From contig NZ_CP031311.1 of assembly GCF_004799685.1 (NCBI RefSeq), forward strand, positions 2,411,355-2,475,354: 64,000 nt of DNA, in the 5' to 3' direction. This DNA is from Halobellus limi (GTDB lineage: Archaea > Halobacteriota > Halobacteria > Halobacteriales > Haloferacaceae). The notes under the pieces are model-generated. The model made no database searches and was not told the origin of the DNA. It saw only the letters and a list, made by a program, of their open reading frames with translations. Position 1 is the stretch's first letter, and each line of letters begins with the position of its first letter. This document shows, piece by piece, positions 41,509-49,941 of the stretch. The translations under genes and the position numbers were made by a program.

Positions 41509-42650
41509 TCTCCGAACCCCGTCGCGTCGGCGGCCGCGACGCCGGCGTTTCCTCCGGCGACCGCGTCTTCGACGTCCGCTTCGGCCGCCTCACTCACCGC
41601 CTCCGCGGAGAGCGGGGCGTCCGCCCAGGCCGGGAGGCGGTCGTCGGCGCCCGTCGGCTCCTCGACGGCGGCGGCGTACTGTGACACCTGGGCCCGCTCG
41701 TGGGCGCGGTCGAAGCGGAAGTCGTTGAACGCCGCGTCGAGCGCGTACTGGTCGACGAGTGTGCTCGCCGCCTCGCGGTAGCGCCTCGGGAGCGTCGAGA
41801 AGTCCGGGTCGATGCCGCGTTCGACGACGCTCCGCAGGAGCGTCTCGCCGACCGACCGGCTCATGTCGGAGAGCCCCGCGGACCCCTCGACGGTTCGGTG
41901 GTCGTGTTCGTACGTGCCGAGGTCGACCTGAGCCGTCCCCTCGAACCCGGCCACGTCGAACGCGTCGCCGAGCGTCCCGACTTCGAGCCCCCACTTCCGC
42001 GGCGTCCGGATCCGACGCGCCATCTCGGCGGTCGCGGCGAACTCGCCGGCGAGCGCGTACCGGAACGAGTCGAGGTACCGGAGGTACGGTTCGGGGTGTT
42101 CGTCGACGAGGGCGCGGACGAGCGGGGCGTAGAAGAGTCGGAAGAGCCGACCGTAGAGGTGGTCGTCCTCGACGCGGGCGTAGTACCCCTTCGCGAAGTC
42201 GTACCCGCGAGTCAGCGGGAACAACAGCCGGCGGACGAACGACTCGTCGTACGTGGTCGTGTCGGCGTCGTGGACGACGACGAACTCCTCGGCGGTCGCG
42301 CGGCCGAGTCCGAGCCACACGTCCCGTCCCTTGCCGCGACCGCCGCCGAGGCCGGCCTCCGCGAGCAGCGAAGCGACCCGCGGCCCGTCACACCACAGGA
42401 GGTCCAAGGAGAGATCGAACCCCGAGAGCCACTCGCGAACGGGGCCGACCCGATCCGTCGCGGCGCGCAGGGGGACGACGACGCGCGCGGGGTCGAGCCC
42501 TTCGAGGACGCGCAACATCCGGTTCGCGGCGTCGGTCTCGTACTCGCGCTCCGTCATCGGGACGACGACCGCCGCGCGATCCGTCGGCGCGGCCGGGAGG
42601 GGATCGGCGAGGTCGTGGAGCGTCGTTACCCGCGTTTGCACGTACTCCAT
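41505..42650 (-). CDS. Glucosyl-3-phosphoglycerate synthase-like glycosyltransferase
   Basis: 381 residues, GT-A fold. VVVPMTEREYETDAANRMLRVLEGL opens the nucleotide-sugar half; the metal-binding FVVVHDADTTTYDESFVRRLLFPL (about 124-147) and YDFAKGYYARVEDDHLYGR are hallmarks of the GpgS/MpgS (GT81) family. It joins a hexose from a nucleotide donor to 3-phosphoglycerate, the committed step to glucosylglycerate or mannosylglycerate, an osmolyte. No matching phosphatase is visible in the window. ATG at 42650; a strong TATA box at 42752-42761 would give a leader of about 70-75 nt. Confidence 0.85.
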   Translation of the reverse strand: MEYVQTRVTTLHDLADPLPAAPTDRAAVVVPMTEREYETDAANRMLRVLEGLDPARVVVPLRAATDRVGPVREWLSGFDLSLDLLWCDGPRVASLLAEAGLGGGRGKGRDVWLGLGRATAEEFVVVHDADTTTYDESFVRRLLFPLTRGYDFAKGYYARVEDDHLYGRLFRLFYAPLVRALVDEHPEPYLRYLDSFRYALAGEFAATAEMARRIRTPRKWGLEVGTLGDAFDVAGFEGTAQVDLGTYEHDHRTVEGSAGLSDMSRSVGETLLRSVVERGIDPDFSTLPRRYREAASTLVDQYALDAAFNDFRFDRAHERAQVSQYAAAVEEPTGADDRLPAWADAPLSAEAVSEAAEADVEDAVAGGNAGVAAADATGFGE

Positions 42651-42751
42651 CGAACTGCCCTCAGGACGGGACGAGCAAAAGCGCGGGGGTTCCGGCGGTC
42701 GGGACGACGGGGAGGCGTCGTGGAGCGATCGCGTCCGGTTCGGCCACGCAC

Positions 42752-42761
42752 TTTTATATAC
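42752..42761 (-). promoter_or_regulatory. TATA box upstream of the GpgS-like gene
   Basis: The plus-strand text ttttatatac (reverse gtatataaaa) lies about 100 bp before the ATG at 42650. The remaining intergenic stretch to 42922 shows no gene. A longer leader than usual for the window follows from this position. Confidence 0.5.
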
Positions 42762-42922
42762 GATGGAGCGGCCAGCGTCCCCGTGACGTAGGAGCCATCC
42801 CGCGTCGGGCCGCGGTTGCTCGGCACGCCGACGCGGGGAAACGCCGACGGCGGTTCGGGGAGGTCGTCGCCGGCGCTGTGCCGACTGTTCGCCACACGTG
42901 ACGGCCGACAGTCGAATCGCGG

Positions 42923-44101
42923 TCACTCGCGCGTCGCCGACTGCGGCAGGCGCCCGCTCCGCTGGAGGGCGAGGAGCCCCACGACGACGACCGCCAGTCC
43001 GAGTGCCAACTGCGTGAAGATGAGGTCGTAGGCGAGGCCGGCCTCCCGCAGCGCGCCGACGGCCGAGGAGCCGCTGGCCTGGAGGACCATCATCCCGCCG
43101 GAGTACCACGCGTAGGCGCTCGCTCTGGTTCCGTCGGGGAGCGTATCCAGCAGGTACGTGTCGATCGCCGGGAACAGGCTGTGGAGGACGTACCCGATCA
43201 GAGCCGTCAGCACGATCAGCGCGACGAGACCGGAAGTCACCGTCACCGCGAGGACGCAGACCGTGAACGACCCGATGATCGTCAGGATGTACGGCACGCG
43301 GGGGAGGGTGTCCGCCAGCCGGCCCGATACGAAGAACGCCGGCACCCCGGCGGCGAAGATCACGGTGAGGAGGTTCTTCGAGGCCGTATCGGAGAGCCCC
43401 TTCGTGCGCATATACAGCTCGTAGAAGTTGAACAGCCCCTGCCAGACGAACCCCGTCGCGCCCACGACGACGACGGCCAGTAACACGACCCGCCACTCGG
43501 TGCGGATCGCCCCGATCAGGTCCCGGTCGGCGGAACCGGCGTCGGGGAGGTCCGTAGAGCGGGCGGTGAAGAACAGCGTGACCGTGACGAGCGCGGTCGC
43601 GACGGCGATGCAGACGAACACGATCCGCCAGTCGACGAACAGGGTGAGGACGAGCGTGACGAGCGGCGCGGCCGCGACGGCCGCGAGCTGGCTCGTCATC
43701 CCGTGGATCCCCAGCGCCCAGCCGACGCGATCGGGGTAGAGTTCGCTGACGAAGGGGTTGGCCGCGACGAAGTAGCTCCCGGAGGCGAGTCCCATACACA
43801 GCGCGCCGACGGCGACCATCGCGACGGACGTCGCGCTCGCGATGAACGCCGCCGCGCCCGTGAGGAGCGCGCCGGTCACCAGGATCACGCGGTGGCGCGC
43901 GACCCGGGTGAGAAGCCAGCCGGTCGGGACGCGGAGCAGCGCGCTCCCCAGCCACGCGAGCGTCGCGATGAGTCCCGCGGTCCCCTCACCGATCTGAAAC
44001 ACCGCGATGAACTCCTGGAGCAGCGGCGCGAAGACGACTCTCCCGAGGTTCACCAAGAAGATCATCGAACAGAGCGTACCGAAGAGCCGTCCCCGAGACA
44101 C
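42923..44101 (-). CDS. MFS transporter
   Basis: 392 residues with 12 predicted helices in two six-helix halves. The inter-helix 2-3 loop has GWLLTRVARHRVI, the MFS signature position, and the central loop near 185-200 is acidic (ARSTDLPDAGSADRD). No substrate signature can be read; the family moves sugars, drugs, osmolytes or nitrate. GTG start at 44101. Neighbours (GpgS-like gene, zinc finger) do not point to a substrate. Confidence 0.85.
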   Translation of the reverse strand: MSRGRLFGTLCSMIFLVNLGRVVFAPLLQEFIAVFQIGEGTAGLIATLAWLGSALLRVPTGWLLTRVARHRVILVTGALLTGAAAFIASATSVAMVAVGALCMGLASGSYFVAANPFVSELYPDRVGWALGIHGMTSQLAAVAAAPLVTLVLTLFVDWRIVFVCIAVATALVTVTLFFTARSTDLPDAGSADRDLIGAIRTEWRVVLLAVVVVGATGFVWQGLFNFYELYMRTKGLSDTASKNLLTVIFAAGVPAFFVSGRLADTLPRVPYILTIIGSFTVCVLAVTVTSGLVALIVLTALIGYVLHSLFPAIDTYLLDTLPDGTRASAYAWYSGGMMVLQASGSSAVGALREAGLAYDLIFTQLALGLAVVVVGLLALQRSGRLPQSATRE

Positions 44102-44194
44102 GGGCGGAGTTGACCGCCGGCGGCTTCAACTGTTGCGATCCGGGCCGGACCTACAACAGTCCTTATACCCTGCAGGTCCAAGGGCGACGTGATT

Positions 44195-44365
44195 ATGAAG
44201 TCGACGCGGAAGGGGCTACGGGACGGGGAGTTGGAGAAGGACACGTACGGACGACTGAACTGCGCCGAGTGCGGAGAGACGCTGAACACCGAAAACGATC
44301 CGGACGAGGTGTACACGGTTCGGCGGTGCGCCGACTGCGAGCGCGAGTGGAAGGAGCTCCGGTAG
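44195..44365 (+). CDS. Zinc-finger micro-protein (HVO_0758-like)
   Basis: 56 residues, too short for common ORF cut-offs: MKSTRKGLRDGELEKDTYGRL is the conserved start, with CAECG (about 23-27) and CADC (about 45-48) giving a four-Cys zinc site. I recognise it as the micro-protein family that includes HVO_0758 of Haloferax, reported to bind zinc and affect biofilm or swarming traits. A TATA box cttatacc at 44161-44168 lies about 27-34 nt upstream. It lies between two minus-strand genes. Confidence 0.85.
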   Translation: MKSTRKGLRDGELEKDTYGRLNCAECGETLNTENDPDEVYTVRRCADCEREWKELR

Positions 44366-44398
44366 TCGCGGGCGGCCCTCCCGTGAGGAGGCCGCTCG

Positions 44399-45493
44399 TC
44401 ACTGGAACACGGCGTCGAAGGCCCGCGCGCCCAGCGGTTCGAACGTCCCGGCGGCGACGTTTTCCGGAACGTGTGCGGGCGAACTTGTGCCGACGAGCGC
44501 GGTCGTGACGCCCGGCGCGCTGCGCGCGAAGTTGATCGCCCGCTGTGCGGGGGTCTCGCCCGCCAACTCCGCGTCGACCCCCGCGGGAATCGACGTCGCG
44601 AGGTCGCCCTGTGCGAGCGTCGCGCTCGCGACGACGTCGAGTCCGACCGCCTGCGCGTATTCGAGGGCGCTGACGTCGCGATCGGCTTCGGGGTGTCGGT
44701 GCGCCGCGACGGTGAACGCGTCCGCCATCGCGACGTTGAACGGCAACTGGACGGCCGAGAGTCCGGCGTCGTCGACGCCGACCGACTCGGCGGCTGAGTC
44801 GGCGCGAGCGACGACTTCGGGCAGCGAGAGGTACGCGTCGTGGGATCGGGGGACGCGGAACGCCTCCCAGGTCGCGACGCCGTAGCCGCCGATGTCACCG
44901 GCCGCGCGCCGACGTTCGAGCCGCTCGAAGGCCGATTCGAGCGCGTCGTAGACGGACTCGCGGTCGCGGACCTGCAGTTGCGTCTCGGGGTTGTGGACGT
45001 AGTAGCAGTCGACCGTGTCGACCCCCAGGTTCGACAACGATCGGTCGAGCATCGCCTCCAGGAAGTCGGGAGCGATGGCGTGGCTCCCGCGGGCGAGGTC
45101 GCTCGGGTCGACGAGCCCGGGGTCGACGAACTCCGCGCGGACGTACGCGGCCGGATCGTCGGGGCGCGAGCCGTCGAACGGGACGAACCCTCCCTTCGTG
45201 GCTACGACGACCTCCTCGCGGGCGACGTCCGCGGCGTCGAGCGCCTCGCCGACGACGCGCTCGCTCCGCTGGTGACGGTAGTTGATCGCCGTGTCGACGA
45301 CGTTGACGCCCGCCGAGAGCGCCTCAGCGATCGACTCGCGGTAGCGCGCGTCGACCGCGTCGGTCGGCTCACCCAAGTACGTCCCGAGACCGACGCTCGA
45401 TGCGACCCCCGGACCGAACCGGCGGAAGTAGGTGCGCGCGAACGCGTCGCCGAATCGGTCCCGGTACCCCCAGGTCCCCTCGCTCGTCGCCAT
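44399..45493 (-). CDS. Aldo/keto reductase
   Basis: 364 residues. The catalytic tetrad is in place: DTAINY (Asp and Tyr, about 67-72), Lys in VVATKGG (about 97-103) and His in CYYVHNPETQ (about 162-171). Cofactor-binding residues at the end include SAPGVTTALVGTSSP (about 333-347). It reduces carbonyls with NAD(P)H. An N-terminal 30-residue extension is longer than in most AKRs. Substrate unknown. Single gene between the DHH gene and a zinc-finger micro-protein. Confidence 0.9.
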   Translation of the reverse strand: MATSEGTWGYRDRFGDAFARTYFRRFGPGVASSVGLGTYLGEPTDAVDARYRESIAEALSAGVNVVDTAINYRHQRSERVVGEALDAADVAREEVVVATKGGFVPFDGSRPDDPAAYVRAEFVDPGLVDPSDLARGSHAIAPDFLEAMLDRSLSNLGVDTVDCYYVHNPETQLQVRDRESVYDALESAFERLERRRAAGDIGGYGVATWEAFRVPRSHDAYLSLPEVVARADSAAESVGVDDAGLSAVQLPFNVAMADAFTVAAHRHPEADRDVSALEYAQAVGLDVVASATLAQGDLATSIPAGVDAELAGETPAQRAINFARSAPGVTTALVGTSSPAHVPENVAAGTFEPLGARAFDAVFQ

Positions 45494-45601
45494 ATCGGAG
45501 GTACGCCCCGAGCGGATAAACGGGCGTCGGATCGGGGAACGGCGGGTCGAGGTGACGGCGGGTCGAGAGGGCGGCGAGTCGGGGGTCCTCTCCCCGTCGG
45601 T

Positions 45602-46795
45602 TCACACCTCGCCGGACATCGACTCGAAGAGGCGATCGGAGAGGTCCTCGCGGGAGATCGACTCCCCGAACTCGGTCCGGATCGCCCCGTCGTGCAGGGA
45701 GAGTTGGCCGCCGCCCATCCGCGCGTGTCCGCCCGCTGAGCCGTCCTGAACGTCTGAGACGGCCGAATCGAGGGTCCGGCCCATATGCACCCGATCGTCA
45801 CGGGACCGGCCCGAGAGGTGGACGACGCCGTTGCGCTCGCCGAGGACGACGACCGCGGTGACGCCCTCGAGTTGGACGAGTTCGTCCGCCGCCTGGGGGA
45901 TGGCGTCGACGTTCGAGACGCGGCCGACGTCGCTGACGGCGAAGGGGCCGCGGACGTCGCGGCCGGCGATCGCCCGCGCCTTCAGTTCGAGGACCTCTCT
46001 GGACACCGCGGGGTTCGCGATCCGGTCCAGCTGGTCCTCGTCGACGCCGGGATACAGGAAGCCCGCCGCGTCGAAGTCGGCTGCCGAACAGCCCGCGGTC
46101 AGGCGCTTCGTGTCGGTCAGGATGCCGTACAGGAGCCCCGTCGCGACCGTCGACGGGACGGTGTAGGGCGCGTCGACCTCGCTGGCGTGTTTGGCCGACG
46201 GGACGGGCTTTGCGCCCACGTTCTCGAAGTACTCGGCGACGATGCTCGAGGCCGCGCCGTAGTCCGTCCGGACGTCGGTGAACGTCTCGCCCGTGCCGTC
46301 CCCCGGGTGGTGGTCGACGACCGCGAAGGGGAGCACGCTGTCGGAGCCCGCGAACCCCCGTGGACGGTTGTGATCGACGAGGACGACGTGCTCGGCGGCG
46401 ACGTCGCTGACGTGATCGATCTGCTCGATGTCGAGTTCCAGCACCGTCTGGAAGGCGCGGTTCTCCTGGTGGCGGACCTGACCGGCGTACTGGACCGTCG
46501 CGTCGGTGCCGACCTGCCGGGCGAGGCTCGCGACCCCGATTCCGGTCGCCATCGCGTCCGGATCGGGGTTCGGATGAAGCAGCACCGCGACCTCGTCGAG
46601 TTCCTTCAGGTTCTCCAGAAACCGGGTCCCCATCGGCCGCTCGAACCGACGGAGGACGTACAGCCCGATCGCCGTCGCGAGGAGCGCGACGACGATCGTG
46701 GCCGCGACGGCAGGATACGCCATCACGAGCGATCGGAGGCGGTCGAGTAGCTCCGGGGGGAGGCTCTGTGCCACTCCGGAGCGCGCGCTGCCCAT
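45602..46795 (-). CDS. DHH-family phosphoesterase with N-terminal membrane helix
   Basis: 397 residues. A hydrophobic helix (about 24-45, AYPAVAATIVVALLATAIGLYVL) precedes the DHH domain: LLHPNPDPDAMATG (motif I), VVLVDHNRP (motif II) and AVVDHHPGD (motif III), then DHHA1-type GGHARMGGGQLSLHDGAI. Members cleave cyclic dinucleotides, nano-RNA or pyrophosphate; the membrane anchor recalls GdpP-like architecture, though no GGDEF or PAS part is present. ATG at 46795 gives a short basic/polar start before the helix. Confidence 0.85.
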   Translation of the reverse strand: MGSARSGVAQSLPPELLDRLRSLVMAYPAVAATIVVALLATAIGLYVLRRFERPMGTRFLENLKELDEVAVLLHPNPDPDAMATGIGVASLARQVGTDATVQYAGQVRHQENRAFQTVLELDIEQIDHVSDVAAEHVVLVDHNRPRGFAGSDSVLPFAVVDHHPGDGTGETFTDVRTDYGAASSIVAEYFENVGAKPVPSAKHASEVDAPYTVPSTVATGLLYGILTDTKRLTAGCSAADFDAAGFLYPGVDEDQLDRIANPAVSREVLELKARAIAGRDVRGPFAVSDVGRVSNVDAIPQAADELVQLEGVTAVVVLGERNGVVHLSGRSRDDRVHMGRTLDSAVSDVQDGSAGGHARMGGGQLSLHDGAIRTEFGESISREDLSDRLFESMSGEV

Positions 46796-46866
46796 ACGTT
46801 CCGCCTCAGGATGCACACCCAAGAAGATTCCCTCGTCGTTTCGGCCGAGTGACAACAATGCCTCCG

Positions 46867-47778
46867 TCAGAGCGACGCCGCGTCCGCGCCCGAGCGGTAC
46901 GCGTCGATCGCCGCCCGGTATCCCTCGCGGTACGTCGGATACGCGAACTCGTAGCCGAGCGACCGCAGGCGGTCGTTCGAACAGCGCTTGCTCGTCTCGA
47001 TCCGACGGCGCGCCGCCGCCGAGAGGTCCGGGTCCGACAGCCGCTCCTCGATCGTCCGTTTCGGCGGGGACGGGACCCCGCACTCGTCCGCCAGCCAGTC
47101 GGCGAACGCCCACTTGTCGACCGGTTCGTCGTCGACGACGAGCACGACATCGTCGCGCGCGTGGTCCGCTTCGAGGAGGAAGGCGACCGCGCCGGCGGCG
47201 TCGTCGCGGTGGACCATATTCAGATAGCCTCCGGTCACGGGTCCCTCCAGGTAGCGGTCGAGCCGGTAGCGGTCGGGGCCGTACAGCCCCGCGAAGCGCG
47301 CGACCGTGCCGTCGATGCCGACGGCTGCGGCCTCCTCGCGAGCGACTCGCTCGGCCTCGGCGAGCACGCGGGTCTTCTCGGTCGCGGGATCGACCGGGGT
47401 CTCCTCGTCGACGAAGTCGCCGTCGTGGTCGCCGTAGACGCCCGTCGAGGAGGTGTAGACGAGCCGATCCGGCGGCGACGAGCGTCCCCCGTACGCCTCG
47501 ATGACGTTCCGGAGGCCCTCGACGTAGACCCGGCGGGCGGCGTCGGCGCCGCGCCCACCCGAACTGGCCGCGAAGACGACCCAGTCGGCGTCCGGGAGCG
47601 CGGAGAGGGTCCCCGGATCGGTGGCGTCGGCGCGCTGAGCGTCGAGCCCGGCCGCCGCGACGGCGTCCAGTCCCTCGTCGGAGCGGCGGACGCCCGTCAC
47701 GTCGTGGCCGGCCTCACGGAGCCGTCGGCCGAGTTCGAGGCCGACGTAGCCGCAGCCGACGATGACGACCCGGGACAT
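46867..47778 (-). CDS. NAD-dependent epimerase/dehydratase (SDR, YeeZ-like)
   Basis: 303 residues. MSRVVIVGCGYVGLELGRRLREAGHDVTGVRRS opens an NAD(P)-binding Rossmann fold with GxGxxG variation. LVYTSSTGVYGDHDGDFVDEETPV holds the catalytic Ser-Tyr region, and ARFAGLYGPDR follows. The family member YeeZ has unknown substrate, and sugar-nucleotide activity is only likely. Its ATG overlaps the stop of the upstream gene by one base (TGATG at 47776-47780), so they form an operon. Confidence 0.87.
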   Translation of the reverse strand: MSRVVIVGCGYVGLELGRRLREAGHDVTGVRRSDEGLDAVAAAGLDAQRADATDPGTLSALPDADWVVFAASSGGRGADAARRVYVEGLRNVIEAYGGRSSPPDRLVYTSSTGVYGDHDGDFVDEETPVDPATEKTRVLAEAERVAREEAAAVGIDGTVARFAGLYGPDRYRLDRYLEGPVTGGYLNMVHRDDAAGAVAFLLEADHARDDVVLVVDDEPVDKWAFADWLADECGVPSPPKRTIEERLSDPDLSAAARRRIETSKRCSNDRLRSLGYEFAYPTYREGYRAAIDAYRSGADAASL

Positions 47779-48209
47779 CAGCGGTCGTTCCGTTCGGCGA
47801 GATACCGCTGGATCGCCGCGAGCTGTCCGAGCGTCATCGCCGTCCGGCCCTCCAGCGCCTGCTGGATCTCCTGACCGGAGAGGTCCAGGTCGACGTTCGA
47901 GGCGATCGTGTCGACGTCGACGACGCCGGTGGTCATCGCCATCAGGAGGTGATCGCGCAGTTCCAGGACGATCGACTCCGCGTCGGGCCGGCTCCCGTCG
48001 AGGGCGAGAATCGACGCCGCGTCCGCGACGCGCAACTGTGGTACCGCTCCCTCGACGAGCGCTTCGAGGACATCGGCGTCGACGCCGGTATCGTCGGCCA
48101 CCTCCTCGACGCCGCGATCGGTCACGACGGCTCTGAGCTGTGCTTCGTACGCCTCGCGGAGTTCCGTCGGCGTCAGGCCTGCGGGGTCGTCGGCCGCGTC
48201 GTACAGCAT
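47778..48209 (-). CDS. Conserved haloarchaeal protein (probably DUF5791)
   Basis: 143 residues starting MLYDAADDPAGLTPTELREAYEAQLRAVV; ending IQQALEGRTAMTLGQLAAIQRYLAER. Entirely helical with no metal or membrane features; I believe it is DUF5791, a haloarchaeal family. The C-terminal part has a helix-turn-helix-like spacing (GQEIQQALEGRTAMTLGQLAAI), suggesting possible DNA contact, but I do not assign it. It is the promoter-proximal gene upstream of the epimerase. Confidence 0.72.
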   Translation of the reverse strand: MLYDAADDPAGLTPTELREAYEAQLRAVVTDRGVEEVADDTGVDADVLEALVEGAVPQLRVADAASILALDGSRPDAESIVLELRDHLLMAMTTGVVDVDTIASNVDLDLSGQEIQQALEGRTAMTLGQLAAIQRYLAERNDR

Positions 48210-48271
48210 ACCACAACTCGCCGCCGGGGCGGCAAAACGGTTTCCGAAGGCGTCGGTCCTGCCGGGCATCG

Positions 48272-48375
48272 AACTCTCGTCGCTCGGGATCGGCCAGTAA
48301 ACCCACCTCGCTCGGGATCGGCCGGCACACTCGTCGCTCGGCGTCGGCTGGCACACTCGTCGCTCGCGGGCAGCC
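48272..48375. repeat. 26-29-bp imperfect tandem repeat, about four units
   Basis: Successive copies built on ctcgctcggg(atcggcc) and actcgtcgctcggcgtcgg lie in a 316-bp gap (48210-48526) between divergent genes. Units differ in length and several bases. The rest of the gap holds the promoter of the ferritin-like operon (taagtcc near 48461) and no gene. Confidence 0.75.
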
Positions 48376-48488
48376 CTCACACCCACGTCGGCGACATCGG
48401 TCGCCTCACCCGGGGCGACGAGCCCTCGGATTCTCGTTTCGTCCCGCGAGGGGAACCGCTTAAGTCCGTCACTATCCACCGCTACTGT

Positions 48489-48530
48489 ATGAACCGCGTA
48501 TCGCTCGTGAACCGGGAGGGACGCCCGTGA
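48489..48530 (+). other. 13-codon leader ORF overlapping the ferritin-like gene
   Basis: ATG at 48489 encodes MNRVSLVNREGRP and its TGA (48528-48530) overlaps the downstream GTG (48527) in a GTGA junction. A TATA-like cgcttaag (48457-48464) lies 25-32 nt upstream, exactly the leaderless spacing for this ATG. Translation of the short ORF could feed ribosomes to the downstream start. Confidence 0.45.
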
Positions 48531-49021
48531 GCGTGGGTCACCAGGTCACCTCCGATCACCAGCTCGCGCGCCTCCTCCAGATCGGGATCGTCCTCGAGGA
48601 GGTGGTCGAGGCCCGATCGTACCACCACTACCAGTCCCTCGACGACGCGCCGAAGCTCGACCCCGAGATCGAGTCGCTCTTAGAGCACGCCGCGTCCGAG
48701 TCGGCCGAGCACCGGGAGCGACTCGAGGCGCTCGTCGACGAACTCGACGCCGAGAGCATCCCGTTCGACGAGATCGAAGCGCTCGTCCAGGCGCAGTACG
48801 GCGGAACCGAACCGGAGGACTTCGACGACATCCTCTACGATCAACTGTGCAACGAGGAGACGGCGTACAAGTTCTACGACGATCTCATCGGTGCGCTCCG
48901 GGCCTCGGAGGCCACGTTCGGCATCGATCGCGACCGCCTCATCGACACCCTAGTCGACATCCGCGAGGAGGAAGCCGAGGGCGTCGAGGAGGTCACGAAA
49001 ATTATGAACGACCGCCAATGA
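48527..49021 (+). CDS. Ferritin-like domain protein of the SirR locus
   Basis: 164 residues, four-helix bundle. Putative metal ligands are the Glu/His set in GIVLEEVVEARSYHHYQSL (about 20-38), ASESAEHRERLEALVDEL (about 56-73) and NEETAYKFYDDLIG (about 109-122). I recall it as a ferritin-like protein encoded just before SirR/DtxR regulators in haloarchaea. It may store or handle iron or manganese. GTG start with an overlapping 13-codon leader ORF. The regulator starts 31 bp after its stop. Confidence 0.82.
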   Translation: MSVGHQVTSDHQLARLLQIGIVLEEVVEARSYHHYQSLDDAPKLDPEIESLLEHAASESAEHRERLEALVDELDAESIPFDEIEALVQAQYGGTEPEDFDDILYDQLCNEETAYKFYDDLIGALRASEATFGIDRDRLIDTLVDIREEEAEGVEEVTKIMNDRQ

Positions 49022-49052
49022 GACGACACACGACGCACCACGGAGGACGGAA

Positions 49053-49505
49053 ATGAACACCGCCGACCAGTACGTGAAAGCGATCTACCTCCTCCAGCAG
49101 ATGGAGAACGGGCCCGCCTCGACCGGGGCGCTCGCGGATCGTCTGGAAGTGAGTCCCGCGAGCGCGAACGAGATGATCGGAAAGCTCGAATCGCGGGGGC
49201 TCGCAGAGCACGAGAAGTACAAGGGCGTCACTCTCACCGACGAGGGTATCGTCCGCGCCCGCGACGCCCTGCAGACGTACTGCATCATCGAACGGTTCCT
49301 CTCGAACGTGCTGTCGGTCGCGGAGTTCCGCGCGGAGGCGCGCGAACTCGAACCGGTCATCGACGACCTGGTCGCCGAGCGGCTCGACACGATCATCGAT
49401 CGGAGCTCGGAGTGCCCGGACTGTTTCGACCCAGAGACCGACGCGTGCTGTCACCTCGACGTCCCCACCGAGAGCGTCGAGACCGAAGAGCAGCACGCCG
49501 ACTGA
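49053..49505 (+). CDS. DtxR/MntR-family metal-dependent regulator (SirR-like)
   Basis: 150 residues. The winged helix is TADQYVKAIYLLQQMENGPASTGALADRLEVSPASANEMIGKLESRGLAEH (about 3-53), followed by the metal-binding dimerisation region (IIERFLSNVLSVAEFRAEARELEPVI). The C-terminal end has Cys-rich CPDCFDPETDACCH (about 126-139), a possible extra metal site not present in classical DtxR. It should repress iron or manganese genes when metal-loaded. GGAGG at 49042-49046 gives a strong ribosome-binding site, in keeping with its non-leaderless position in the operon. Confidence 0.9.
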   Translation: MNTADQYVKAIYLLQQMENGPASTGALADRLEVSPASANEMIGKLESRGLAEHEKYKGVTLTDEGIVRARDALQTYCIIERFLSNVLSVAEFRAEARELEPVIDDLVAERLDTIIDRSSECPDCFDPETDACCHLDVPTESVETEEQHAD

Positions 49506-49562
49506 TGCCGCTCGCGGAGCCGAAGCCCACATCTTCAAGTCGTTCCCCCAGTAGGTGCGCGT

Positions 49563-49799
49563 ATGGATGGGACAGCGGCGATCGATCGCCTCCTCGCGCT
49601 CGCGGGATTGGGACCCCGAGAGCCGGCGGAGGCCACGGAACGATCGAGGCCGTACGTGTGCCTGGGCTGTGAGTCCACGTACGACGTTCAGTACCACGTC
49701 TGCCCGAACTGTGGCGGGTTCTCCGTCGAATCCCGGGTCGCGACGGAGCGTCACGGGGACCGTAGCGAGACGGTTCTCGACGATTCGACCGCCGAATAG
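49563..49799 (+). CDS. Small zinc-ribbon protein
   Basis: 78 residues. CLGCESTYDVQYHVCPNCGG (about 33-52) is a four-Cys zinc ribbon, preceded by a helix (AAIDRLLALAG). It resembles haloarchaeal zinc-ribbon proteins of unknown role. A TATA-like cttcaag (49532-49538) lies 25-31 nt before the ATG. The tRNA-Gln gene follows 69 bp downstream. Confidence 0.8.
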   Translation: MDGTAAIDRLLALAGLGPREPAEATERSRPYVCLGCESTYDVQYHVCPNCGGFSVESRVATERHGDRSETVLDDSTAE

Positions 49800-49868
49800 C
49801 GGACCGGCGTCGATTCAGCCGTCGTAACCCGATGGGTTTTCAAAGACTGCGCTGCGAGTAGCGTGTGC

Positions 49869-49941
49869 AGTCCCGTGGTGTAGTGGCCAATCATATGGGC
49901 CTTTGGAGCCCATGACGGCGGTTCGAATCCGCCCGGGACTA
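49869..49941 (+). tRNA. tRNA-Gln (anticodon UUG)
   Basis: The full cloverleaf folds by hand. Acceptor stem AGTCCCG pairs with CGGGACT (49934-49940). A short D stem and an anticodon stem TGGGC/GCCCA enclose the loop CTTTGGA, whose anticodon is TTG. The T stem GGCGG/CCGCC carries the TTCGAAT loop. The discriminator is A at 49941, with no encoded CCA. No intron is present. A box A-like gttttcaaag lies upstream near 49836-49845. Confidence 0.95.

Noticed and set aside
42651-43955. An N-terminal extension of the GpgS-like gene through the MFS gene
   Set aside because: The extra part is in the wrong frame of the MFS gene and has shadow composition. The conserved GT start is at 42650 and a TATA box lies between.
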